From assembly GCF_021018805.1 (NCBI RefSeq), contig NC_086283.1, positions 14,459,162-14,523,161 on the forward strand: a stretch of 64,000 bases of DNA, written 5' to 3'. The notes under the pieces were generated by a model. The model was not told the origin of the DNA and made no database searches. It worked only from the letters and a program-made list of their open reading frames with translations. Source of the DNA: Prinia subflava (Eukaryota; Chordata; Aves; Passeriformes; Cisticolidae). The position numbers were made by a program, and so were the translations under genes. Positions 1-12,000 of the stretch are shown here, in pieces. Within the stretch, counting starts at the first letter, position 1. Each line of letters starts with the position of its first letter.

Positions 1-581
1 ATAAATAGAACAATATGTTTCTTTTAGTTATACATAACCTTATGCTTAAACCCTTCCTGCTACTTAAGGAACAAAGAGCTGCTTGATGTACAGAGATGGT
101 AAATGTAGACATTTTCCTATTTGTGTTCAGAGTAACTAAAGAGGTTGACATTTTGTCATTCTATGCAAATTTGAGCAGTTTTAGTCCCTCTAGAATTTGT
201 AAGCCCGGCACAATAATTTTGTATGAGGAGTTTTGCCCAACCCCATACCACATACATGGTGTAAGGAGAGCACAGAGAAGAGTGAACCATAGGGTGAACA
301 GAAGCAGAGTGAACCAGAGACTGAACCAGTGTTTAAGAGGATCAAGGTGCCCCTCCGTCCAACTTTGTCTGATGCCCTTGACAAGTCACTGGATTTTTCT
401 GTATTTCAGCTTCCAAAACAGTGGCAAGAAAGTAACAGCATTTTCCACTTTGCCAAGTGCTTTGAGGCTTCTGGATGAAAAGCACAGATGAGGTTATTTA
501 CAATAACCTAGTGTCTAAAAAGCACTCTTTTGTTTATGTATATACATAGCAGATGATAAATACATATTTTAAAATGATGCA

Positions 582-591
582 CCTTATAAGG
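582..591. promoter_or_regulatory. CArG-box match (CCTTATAAGG)
   Basis: A perfect, self-complementary match to the SRF consensus CC(A/T)6GG in an intron of a muscle-expressed gene. About five such matches are expected by chance in 64 kb of this composition, so function is unproven. Confidence 0.2.
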
Positions 592-2249
592 CAGATTTTA
601 AAACGCTTTCAAAGACCTGTAAAGATCTGGCAGCAAATCTGAAATCACGCTGGTGTTTGGTTACAAACAGAACCTGAATTTTCCACTGAATATGTATTGT
701 TATAAACATATACAACATACATATATGTGTGTGCATAAGAATAACATTTGTTAATTGGCAGTAATTTTTCATTTTGAGTAAGAAATGTATAATGGCTTGT
801 AGTCTCAGGAAATAATGTTTACTATAGTAAGAAGTGGTCTTATGCTAAGGTTTCAGACAGGTCATTCTTAAGAGAAGAGACAGGAGGAAGATGGGATTTC
901 ACCTCCCTTATTCCAAAGAGCATTCACAGGTCTGACTAAAGAACAACCAGCGTCCATGGCAGTTCACTCTCCAGCTCCTGAAACTGGCCAGAGTCAGATG
1001 CAATTTGCCTATAAAATGCTACTGCAAATCCATTCCTGTCTCTGGTTTTGCAGCAAATATTGAGCAGCAGCCTGAAATTCTTACAGACACCAAGTTAGTG
1101 CAAAATCTGCCCAGACAAGGGAAGTTTCAGGTGCCCCTGCATGCATATTTTAAGTTCTGTAGACTGCACATGAGAACTGGAACAAAAAGTAATTGAATAT
1201 TCAAGCAGCCCTTAAGAACTGTATTACTTGATGCAAAATTGCTGCTGCAGTGGATTTTTGAAAACATGAAAATACAGAACTCTTACAAAGGTGAAGATTT
1301 AGAGATGGTGCTAAAATTATGCCATTATAATCCCCAGGTAACTGTACAGCCTTTAATGAGGTAACAAAGTGTATGAAGTAGAAATTAGGATAGAAATTAA
1401 TGATGTTTCTTAATGATCATCAGCCTAAGAGTACTTAGGGCTGGGATTGTAAAAGGAGTCTAAGGTAGCTATACGCTAAGTTTAATGTGATCTAGGGACT
1501 AGGGAAGATTTAACTGCCTGTTTCTCTGAAATCCCAGCTTTTCTCTGTACACTCACACACAGCAATGTCTGTCTGACAGCAGGACATCCTCCTTTTTGTC
1601 CAGTATGTACTGTGCCAGTCTGACCTTGGCTCAGACCTGCAACTACTGCCTTTGTCTCAAATTTATCAGAGAAATGAAGCCCTGTCCATTAGATAATTTA
1701 TTTACTGCAGCTGCTTTTCCATCAGAGTTACCCAGGACATGCTTGAGCTGTTTTGTATCTCTTGCTGTGCTGAGGACTACAGACAGTGACCCAAAGTCAT
1801 TGTCCTGGCTGCAGGTATTGCCCTCATCCCATGCTCTCTGCTGTCATCCAGACATCCTGTGGGCAGTGGAAGAGAAAACATCACAAGCAGCACCAGTGAC
1901 TGGGAAACTGGCCCTACATGGCATGGAAAGATCTGCAGGAAGGGATCAGTATGGAAGAGGCTGTATGGCCTTTCCTCAGCTCTGCTGCTTGTCATAAATG
2001 AGATGAGACTATGCCAAAAGGCAACAAGATAGGGTGTGTTGTGTGATATTACAGAAAGGGCAGGTCATAAACATTACAGAGAGGAATTAGCTGATGCCTT
2101 CATGTGAAGATACTAATATGTGGGCTGTTCATTTATAAAGATTTGGTTGGACTTTTTTCAGATTCCCTCCACCCCACTGCCTGTGTTTACAACTTCCTTT
2201 TGTCCTGTTCTGCCTTTTCCCAACCAGTACACATGGTACTTTAACTCAC

Positions 2250-2285
2250 CACTCTCTTTAGTGGATACACTCTCTTTAGTGGATC
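2250..2285 (+). repeat. 18-bp tandem duplication
   Basis: The unit CACTCTCTTTAGTGGATA at 2250-2267 is repeated at 2268-2285 with one change at the last base. It lies within the upstream TECRL intron and looks like a recent small slippage duplication. Confidence 0.9.
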
Positions 2286-3048
2286 TGTTAGGACAGTGTC
2301 AGGCACTATGTCACCCCTACCAGCCAGAAAATCCCTCCAATAACTTTAAAGAGCTCCTTTCACATCCTTTTGCATTCATACCTCCATAAATACACCCTCT
2401 GCCTCACAAGGTCTGGGATTTAAATTCCTGCCTTTTATTCTGTTCAGCCAGGTGTTCCTGGCATGATGAGCTGAATAAGACATAAAAGAAGGAGGTACAA
2501 TCTGGCTTATGCAAGATGAGATGCTTTGCTGATTTGCAGATTAGCTCTCCTGTATTATTTTACTTTTTGTTCCATCTCTTGGATAATGGAAACTTCTACT
2601 TAGCTCTCTTTTGACTGGTTTCAGAACTCAGTTTTGATGTTTATGTAGTAGATATTTCCAGTTCAAGTGTTACTGAACCAGATCTCTGAGGACTTGATAA
2701 CTGAGATGGTTAAAGAAGCTTGATTTTAACACCCTGTATGAAGACCATGTTTTGGAGGGTTTTGATTCCAGAACAGTTTCATTTAAGAGCACTTTCTCTA
2801 TGTTACTAAGAGGTCTACAGAGTATATAATGTCAGACAGAGATAAGGAGAGAAGGAAGGTAAGAGAACTGGACACTGTGGAAGATACAAAAAAGAGTGTG
2901 CAGGTGTAGAAAAAAAAAAGCAATCTCCTGTTTTTGCTTTTCAAGGAGTTAATGATGAGCTCAACAGTTAAATCCTATTGAGCTATGCTCATTGTTATAG
3001 AGACATACTGCTCCTCCACGAAAAGATATTTGGGCTTATTATGGATCA

Positions 3049-3058
3049 CCATATTTGG
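3049..3058. promoter_or_regulatory. CArG-box match (CCATATTTGG)
   Basis: A second perfect CC(A/T)6GG match in the upstream TECRL intron, about 2.5 kb from the first. The match is exact, but the role is only inferred from the muscle expression of TECRL. Confidence 0.2.
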
Positions 3059-5975
3059 TTGCACCCAATACATCCAAATAATCTAGGCAGGACCACAAGA
3101 TGGTAAAGAAAAAGTAATTTTCTTCTAAATATTGGGGTTTGGTGCTTTTGGTTGTTGTTTTTTCTTTGTTTCCTTTTATATTTCTACAGATAAATTTGCT
3201 CTGTGTTTTAAATGATCACTTTTTTCAATAAAATGATACCACTTTTTCTCAGAAAAGACAAGCGACACTGTTATTACTTTCAGGCTTTTGTTTAAAATGT
3301 GATTACTATTTTTGCAGTATATGTCAGCAGGAATTACTAATTTTTAGCACCTATAAAAATAATGGGTTGAACTGATCCTTGACACACCTAAAAACTCCCC
3401 AAGCCCAGCAATTAGTCAGCTATAGGATGAATATGAAGATACTAGTCAGGCTTAATTGCATATAATAATTGAGAATCAATAGTAAAAGAATGGTGCTTAC
3501 TCTTGACTGCCAGTGAGTAGAACCAATAATTGTAATGTGTTAATTTAATACTTTAAGACTTTCCCTTTCACCTGCTTGAACTCATGGGAATTTTTAGCAG
3601 TTTCTCTGCCTGTCCTTCTGGAACTAGTTTTTTCATTTATGACAAATTTAAAATCAGTGGGTCAGAGAAAGAGAACAGTGATCACAGAATGGGAGATGCA
3701 ACAGAAGGAAAAAGTCTGAAAGTTACCGAAACTAAAGTAAACCACAACAGCAACTATTACAGCCAATTGAGCCTCATCCTCTAAACCAGAATGTTACTGA
3801 TCTTAACAATGTGCCAGTGTGACTCAGTTATGACAAAGGCAAGTACACTCCTGTCTGCAGGACAGTGGCCAGTTTGATTGCAAATCTCATGGCTGACCCT
3901 GCACCACCTGCCTCCACATGGGTGACACACAGACAAGACTGAACCCTGTACACACCCTGAGCATCCTGATGCTGCTCACCTCCACAAACCCCAGCTCAAG
4001 AGCTACTGTCAGTACTCTCAGCTGCTTCTCTGAATTGCACTCATGCATCCTCCCTTTCTACATCAAACCCCATCCCAAGGATTCAGTTATCCTGTGTGTG
4101 GAGCTTTGGCTTTTATAGAGAGACTGATTTTTTTACTAAATCTTGAAACTCTCCTCCTTTCAGCAGCTGAAATCAGTCTGGGGGTAAGGGAGGAACACTT
4201 GGTGCAGTAACAAGTAAGCACAACTCAGTGCCAGGTCCTGCCAGACTCCTCCTGGTGGCTTTGTAATGTGCTCATGCTAAAGAGACATTGAAAGCTGGAA
4301 GTTACGGATGTACTTCGTGGTGCAGCTCATGGCTGAGAGAAAAAGCTACACTGAAGGAAGCAGCTCATGCCAGGCTCTTCCCCTGACCTGCCCAGACCAC
4401 ATTATCTGTGCCCCTGTCCCCTGTACCACTATATTAAGGATTTAGTGTGTTACGTTTAAATAGCAGAAGCCACCCCTTACAGTGTTTGCAGATTGCCAAA
4501 CACAGTGGGCTCACATTTTGGAACAGACCCATGCAACTGCTATTAGGACAAATTTCTAATAAGCCCTTCACTGTGAGGTATTCCACAATGAGTGCTCTTG
4601 GACACCTGCTCTTGGGATCATGCAGAGTCTAAATGGAGCACAGGAGTCATTATGTCACTTGGAACAAAAGGGAATTTGAAGTTCCCCTGGTAGAGAACAC
4701 TTAAGTCTGTTGTTACTTTTGGAGACTGTCCCGCTATGAAAGGAGAAAATTTCAAAAGGTTCCCCCTGTAACAGAGGAAAAGGAAACCTAATTGACAGAT
4801 ATTTCTGCAGGAAACCCTTTCTCTTTCAGTGTTCTTCTGAAGAGCAATTAGAAGAGCAGCCCTTTGAGGGGCCAAATATTAGTTTTGAGAAAGGTGGTAT
4901 AAAGTCAGTGTTGCTTCCTTAAGCCACGGGTATTTATCCATTACAATTCTACAGCAGTGCCAATAGACACCATAAAGCCAAATAACCCATCAGTTATAAA
5001 TCTTTCTCCCTGAAGCTATGACAGGCACTTGAGTTACGATTTGCCGGTCCTTGTAAATGTGTAGGACTACACCACTTCCATTTTATTCTGGGATTCAGTC
5101 CAGTGGGGACAGGTGATCAAATCTAGATCTCTTATCTCTCTAATGTAATTTTACTTCTTCCATTTGTGTGTGGCTTGAGAATGTTCCCCAACAAAAAGCA
5201 ATACAGACTGTACTAAACCAAAGTCAGACTTTAAAACTGAGGGCAGCTCATGTCATCTCCATGACTCTGCCTTCTCTCCCTGCCCCTGCTCTCAGCTCTC
5301 TGTGCCTAGCAGGGGTGACAGTGGTGAGATGGAAATGATTTCTTCTTTGTTTTTGTCACAGTAGGGTAATTTATCCAGCCTGCCCACCACAGTCTACTTC
5401 TGTTGGTGCCTGCACAGGGAGGAGAACTACACAGTCACCGAAAAAGAACTCAAAGCACCATACACCAGGCTGGTCCTGCTCTTCCATTCTCCACCAAATT
5501 TCAAGCAATGATAGCCTTCCTTCCAGATGACTCTGCTAGCAACCAGGATTCAAAGCTGTGTTTGTTTCTGTCATGCCTTGTTGGCTTTTAATTGATGTAC
5601 CACTTAATTGCAAAAAACACTGGCAGAAACAAGCTGCCTTCCGTTTCTTGGCCTTGATTTTAAGTGTTGTTTAGATTCCAAATAGGCACCTGATGGCACT
5701 GCCAAAAATATAAAGAGGAGATAACTGATTTTGACTACCTTCTTTCTTCTGTGCAGAAACTTATCTCTCATTTCCTAGATGGATTTTACTCCTTTGCTAA
5801 AGAGACTGTAGAAGAATCCCTATGTGTCTTTTAAGTCCTGAAAAGGAAGCCAAAAGTCATCGGAAGAATGAATAAGGGTTGTGGATAGGGGTATTCTTTT
5901 TCTCACACCTTTCCTGATACAATTTTCTACTCTGCCACAGCTATTTTATTTTTCATTTCTAGTTTTTTCTAACAG

Positions 5976-6078
5976 AATACACCGGGCCTCTTCTCATATA
6001 TCTGCTCTTTTACATTCGCCTCTCAACTATTTATGATCAAGTGGAAAGCAGGAAGAACTTCCGCCACCCAGTGGTTCA
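5976..6078 (+). CDS. TECRL: TECRL coding exon A (first in window)
   Basis: The acceptor is a pyrimidine-rich tract ending TAACAG (AG at 5974-5975) and the donor is GTAAGT at 6079. The exon is 103 nt, enters in phase 1 (completing a GAA codon) and leaves in phase 2. It encodes the [13 protein letters not shown] membrane segment, a short charged loop with an IYD motif, and RHPVV. The last codon, CA plus C from the next exon, is His. By human numbering it covers roughly residues 150-183. Confidence 0.97.
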
Positions 6079-9000
6079 GTAAGTGGCACTTGTGTGAATT
6101 ATTTTCCTGACTAGTGAGAAACCAAAGGGATGGAGGTTGCATTTCCAGAGCTTAGGAAGTTACAGGCTGTCTCGGGCTGCCTGCCTGGTGTCAGATTCAG
6201 TTATTATCAATACCTGTTTGTCATTTTAGCAGCACTCACAAGCTTGACCAAAAATGGGATCCCAACAATGGTCACTGCACCTGGTCATCTTGTAGATGCA
6301 GTGTTTTCCCCAAATACTTTGAAATCAAGTCAGAGAGTGAAATAATAAACAGTGGGTAATAAGCCGAAGTCAGGTGCCCCACTCCCAGTTTCCTTATAAC
6401 ATATTCCTGCTCTTGAGGTGAGAACCATCAGCATCCAGCACACAAGATAACTACCCCCCACACCGGCTCTCACCTAGATATAAGAAGGAGAAAATTCAAC
6501 AAGTGTGCATGTCATGTGTCAGGTCAAGAAACTCAAAAGAAGCAACTCCACAGGACTGTGGTAGAATATACCAGGCAGACTGGGAACTTTCACACTTAAG
6601 CGAATTTTCCTTCAGTGGAATTGTCCCCACTGTGGGTGATTGGTGCCTGGCAGAAGGGTGAAAAGTGATCAAGGGAAACCTGTCACCTACATAAGCTGGA
6701 CCACTTACAGGAGGACACACAGGGACCTAGGAGGCTCCAGGATTGTACAGCTTTCCCACACACTTCTTCCACACTGTGATTGCAGAATCAGGGGAACTGG
6801 TACACAGCAAAGAAATACAGCGAGCAATAATGCCATTTACAGATGGCGGAACAGGCACTTGGAGAGACATTAAGGGAGTTAGTGGAGCTGGGAATGAGAA
6901 CACGGAATAATTGAATTCAAATCCAGAGCTGCAAGATGCTTGTCTTCCTTCTCTCGTGCATATACTTAAAAGGAGAGAGTTTCTGGCAGCACAGAAGAAT
7001 CTGCAATGACTTTACCTTCTTTATGTGGGCAAGGGTTGTGCAGAATCCTGCCAGTGACCACTCCTTAACGGGTTCATCTGAGGTCCCCATCCTAAGCCAA
7101 ATTAATTTTAAAACTTTCAGCAAAGCTGGAAGTTTGCTCCAGGCTTTGGATAAGTCGTTAATTGTTCAAAATTCTCTTAGCTCAACTCTCTCTGGTTTAA
7201 TTACTTTGAAATTGTTTAATCTTTGACTTTAGCTACCATACACGATGCATAATAAAATTATTTGAGATTTCACACGCTGAAAACCACTTTTCATTTATGT
7301 CTTATAATTGGTTTGCAGCAAGACGGGCTATGGTAGTACGGTAAATGTAACCAAGATAAAATGCCATCAGGAATCACTCCTGACATTTGTTTCTGAAACT
7401 CAATCACTATGAGCTGCAGCTCATTCTCAGAAGCAAATCAGCAATGCCTGTTATTGTTTCATAATCTTCCTCAAAAGAGAATCAATATAATAATTTCTAC
7501 CACAATTGCCTCATTTATTTATAACAGGCAACAAAAAATGGATTAACGTAGCAAAATCTCATTTTGTGTCCACGAGGAAATGAAACGCAAACTACCTCCA
7601 TGCAGCTACTTGAGTTGGCAAAGGACAAGGAAACCATTCAGAAGATATTCAGAATGTTTTTAAATGTCAGACGCATCCTACAGGAGCATTAAGGTGGCCT
7701 TAAAATGTGGGAAACATCTTTTGGAAAAGCGCGTCAGATGCCTGGCTGTATACACAGCTGTCTTGTCTAAATGTCTTGTCAGGACTATGTATCACATTCA
7801 GAGCTCAAGGAGCTCTTTTTATTTCAAGACTAGTAAAAATAAGTTGCTTCCCTGCAAAATGCAAGCAACTCTGTATAACACTGAAAATGATTCCATTAGT
7901 CTTTTGTTCCACATGCTTCAATTAAGACAATATCTTAAATCCCATGCTTTTACTGTGACTACAGTTTTGGAACACTAGTTCTTATTTCTTTCATGACATT
8001 AACTGTGAAGTAATAAAAACAATCTTTCACTTACCTTAATTTAACTTTTTTTTTTCCTTGCAGCTTGGCCTGCTTCTGTCACTGTTTACACTACATCAGA
8101 CATCTTCTGGAGACATTATTTGTTCACAAGTTTTCAGAAGGGCACACTCCTCTGAAAAATATGATAAAGGTGACAATATGTTTATCATCTTGTGTGAGAC
8201 AGAATATCCTCATATCAAAGTAGTCCTTGGAAGAAGATAGGGAAATAAAAATTAATTTATTTTTGTAGCTCCAGGAATTATGTTTAGTGAAAATATAGCA
8301 GATAACAGGGAAGATTTCAGGACTCCAGGGATATAAATTGAAATCAATGTCCATTTTTTGCTCCTGCATGTAAATGTCCACTTTGACTCATTCACCCAAG
8401 GGGCTGATTGGCATGTGCAGGATATTTTTCAGACTGAATGCTATTTTATGGTGATAACTGCTACTGCAACATCTAGCAGTGTTGACAGAAATCATACACT
8501 GCTTCCTTGGTGCAGTATAAATACAGAGCAAGAGACAGGCCATGTGCTAGGAAGCAAAAATCAAACTACAAGTAGGAAAAAAAATCTCAAAAAAATGGAG
8601 GCTTCAGGCAGGAAGATACTGAGCTGGCCAGGTATTCTCTCTTTCAAAGCCTCCTGAATTTTGGCTGTGTGTCATTACTCACAGGCCTCCTTTTATTTCA
8701 CACACTCTATCTTGGCCATTTTGTATCACCCCTTCATCCCATTCAGTGTGGTGTAAAAACCCTCCCTTTAAACACTTAGGATTTTGGTGAAGGAGATTAA
8801 TGAATGGCTACAATATGGGGCTTCACTTTTACTCTTTCTTGTTTTGTCTGGTTTAGTGTTCTGTTTGTCTTGCTCTATCTTGCTTGGAAATGCTGCATTT
8901 CAGGTACAGTAACAGCTCAGCTGTGTTAATCAGCTCTAGGCTTTTAAAAGCACAGCTCATAGAAATGTGATCTTCAGCAGTAAAATGAAAAAAGGAGAAA

Positions 9001-12000
9001 ACAAGTGCCAATTCCTACAAAAGGAATAAAATACATTCAACAAAATAAAGAAAAAAAATCTATACTGTGTCCCCAATTTTTTTTTTACTGGCTTCATAGC
9101 ATCTTAGAAAGATATATATTCTAAGGCTCACAAGCAACTGCAATGCCTTTCAATGGTCACCTGGGTTTTGCACTTGGTAGAATTTATACTTATAAAGTTA
9201 CAGTTTGTACTTCCTTATTGCCCTTTCAAAAAAATTACCTGTCTGTTCCAGGGCTGTGCCTTTTACTGGGGATTCACATCCTGGATCGCATACTACATCA
9301 ACCACCCACGGTACACGCCTCCATGTAGGTATGGGTAGGACACAAAACTGACAAACTCGCTTTGAAAAAGTCTTTGCCGTGTAACCTGAAGTCCTCCAGA
9401 ATCAAGAAACTGGTCCCACATTAAACCATATGACTGATCTAGCCAGAAATTAGTCTCTGCTCCTGGTCAGGAGGAAGACTGTTGTCTTGGAAGCACTTCC
9501 ACTTTTTGCCATGAAATGTTTGTGCCTATTCAGCAATGGTCAATCGCTGTCCAGTTTATGAACAGGAAATTCTGGACAAATAAAGAAAACACGAAGATCA
9601 ATATATGTAGCTCATCTTCACAACATTTGTATTAAAGAATGCAGGAGAGAACTAGGTCTGGTTGCATTTTCTTGGAAGAAATATTTATTTGCTAAAGACA
9701 CATCCTTTTCATGAAAATTAAGGTTTGTTTTTCCCTGAGAAACCAGTAAAAAACAATCACATGCTGCTGATAATAGAAAGATTTTTTAAAAGGCTTTTGG
9801 ATTTCATCCATCATTTTGCTACCTCTCATCATATTTTATTGTTGCACTGCTGTTTCTTCATGATTTTTTTCTGTTTGCTCTCTGGAGCTTTGCTTCTTTT
9901 GAGAATAATTGGCACAGGTTTTGTTTTCTGCTACTTTCCTTTCCTTGTTATACCTTAATCTTTCTTTTCCTCTGTATCTCAGATTTATCTATGAACTTTG
10001 GGGAAAAGGATTTGCTTTGCCATTTTTATTTACACTCAGTTAAATTACTAGGTTTCTTCAATCCAAAATTTCACCTCCATGACACTTGCTTTTATTTCAA
10101 ACTATCACAGAAGTTCTATTTCAAAATTATGTGATTTATTGAATGACAGTTGGATTTGGTGTATCTTTAACAACAATGCTGCAAACAATGCAGAAACCTC
10201 CACAGACATGTTTTTTAGCAGTCTGTGCTATCAAGTCAGTAAATGCAGCTTCTTTATAGGGGAAACTCTTTGTTCAAGACACAAAAGAAGAAGCATCCAG
10301 AGGAATTATTTCTAATTGCTTGCCACTGCCTTAAGATACCTTTGGCACCACAATGGAGTCCTGTGCCAGTCAGGAAAAAGGAATTATTTAAGTAAAGGTT
10401 TGATGAGACATGGCCAAGGCAAGTGAGGCACGTACACATGGTTTGTGTCCCCCAGCTGTGACCAAGGTTTGCTGGGGAACAGTAAACCTTTAGACAAGCC
10501 TTGGTAGAGCCCTACACTGGTCTCGGGGACAACTGCAAAAAAGGGAGTTCAGCCAGATGGCAGGTAAAATTTACAAATGTTAAATGTATTTCTTGCATGA
10601 TTGTGAAGCAGGTAGTGGCTGCATAGTAAAACCTCACCATTGCCTCACCACTAAAGTAAAAAAAGGGTAATAGATTATGTGTGTTTTCTGCTTGTGGAAG
10701 TAGAAGGGTCTATGGATAAGTCTGGGATTGTCTCCCTGATTTTGACACTGACCTTCACTCCATTCCCTTCCTTGCCTTTTCAAGGGACTCACCATCACCA
10801 GCTGCTTTGATAAAACACTTGGATATAGGAAGATGGCAAATACTAAAAGCAGTTGGGCGAAAACTGTCTTGAGATCAGTGGTGTAAAACTGGCATTTCTA
10901 GAGTGCTGTTACTGTTTGTATTGTCTCCATATTATGTGTGATAATATCCAATCTTTCTGCAGAGCCTGTCAGGAAAGAAGCATTTCTGTTCCTCAGTACT
11001 AGATTAATTTCACACATAGCAAACCATGTGCATACTGTAAAATGCAATTTATAATTTCACTCTGTTTTCTAGCATTTGGCCACAAACAAGTTTCTTACGC
11101 TGCTCTTGCTTTTCTGGTACGTACAAAAATGAAGTTTTATTTATGATTATGGAATAGGATTAACTCACAACTTAGTAAAATGCAGTAATGCTTTTGTGCA
11201 TTTGTGTGTATACATATATATAAGTCTATGTCCACAGCCTTGTGTACTTTGACTGGATTTAGTACTGACCTATTAAGGTTTCTCAGGCAGGAAGTGTCCT
11301 ACTAATATTTATGTATGCAGAGTTTAAACTGAAGTACTGTATTGGAGAGCCATGAGAATATCATCAGCATTATTACTACTGCTAATTGTGTTAGAACACT
11401 AATATTTAGACAGACTGAAACTTGTAATTTTTAAGACACTGAAGAATTATATGCTAAGCAGACTTTGCAATACTTCAGTGTACCCTGTATAACTTATATC
11501 AATAGCTATTAAAAATTACACAAATGAATCCTGCCAAAATGGGGCAAGCCAAGGTAAAGTGTAGCTGATGAAGAATGGCTGAGACTACCCAACCTGCTGT
11601 TTGAACATAATTGTATAGTGAGACAGAGGCTTGGTAAGAAGTTGTCACATGGAAATGTATATCCTCTCTGTCCTCTGGAACTGCTGAGCCAGTAGCCAAA
11701 ACATCTCTTTTGAAAATCAGATACATATTCCAGAAATATGACAGGGTGATGGGATGGTAATATATCTAGGCTCCTTCAGGCAAATACTATCCTGAAAAAC
11801 ATTCAAAGGCTCATTAACAATATTTAAATACTTTTGTAAATCGAGGCCATAAATGGTCACACTTTCAGCACTATTTGTCTCTGGGTCTGTCCATGCAGTT
11901 CTCAGCTCTTCTTGCTCTTATAAGGTATAGCAAAGACAAGAAAAATACTTCTATGAAGAACTTCATACACTCCATGAGGCTCTAGAGCCAAAAGCAATAA

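Larger units (their letters stand above)
1..5975 (+). other. TECRL: TECRL intron, 3' part (5' end outside window)
   Basis: The first exon in the window begins in phase 1, needing one G from the preceding exon. I looked here for an upstream exon encoding the residues before EYTGP (in the family a segment ending near TVFLA) followed by a GT donor, and found none. The segment is therefore read as one long intron. It contains an 18-bp tandem duplication (2250-2285), two matches to the SRF CArG consensus (582-591 and 3049-3058) and no recognisable transposon. The open frames of 60-130 codons have no recognisable protein content. Confidence 0.7.

Noticed and set aside
1..5975. Search for the preceding TECRL exon
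   Set aside because: No segment encoding the expected TVFLA-like end with a phase-1 donor was found, so the exon is taken to lie outside the window.
9143..9338. Open frames over TECRL exon C with an ATG start
   Set aside because: Only 9252-9324 matches the family; the ATG and downstream codons are intronic and the real frame is entered by splicing.
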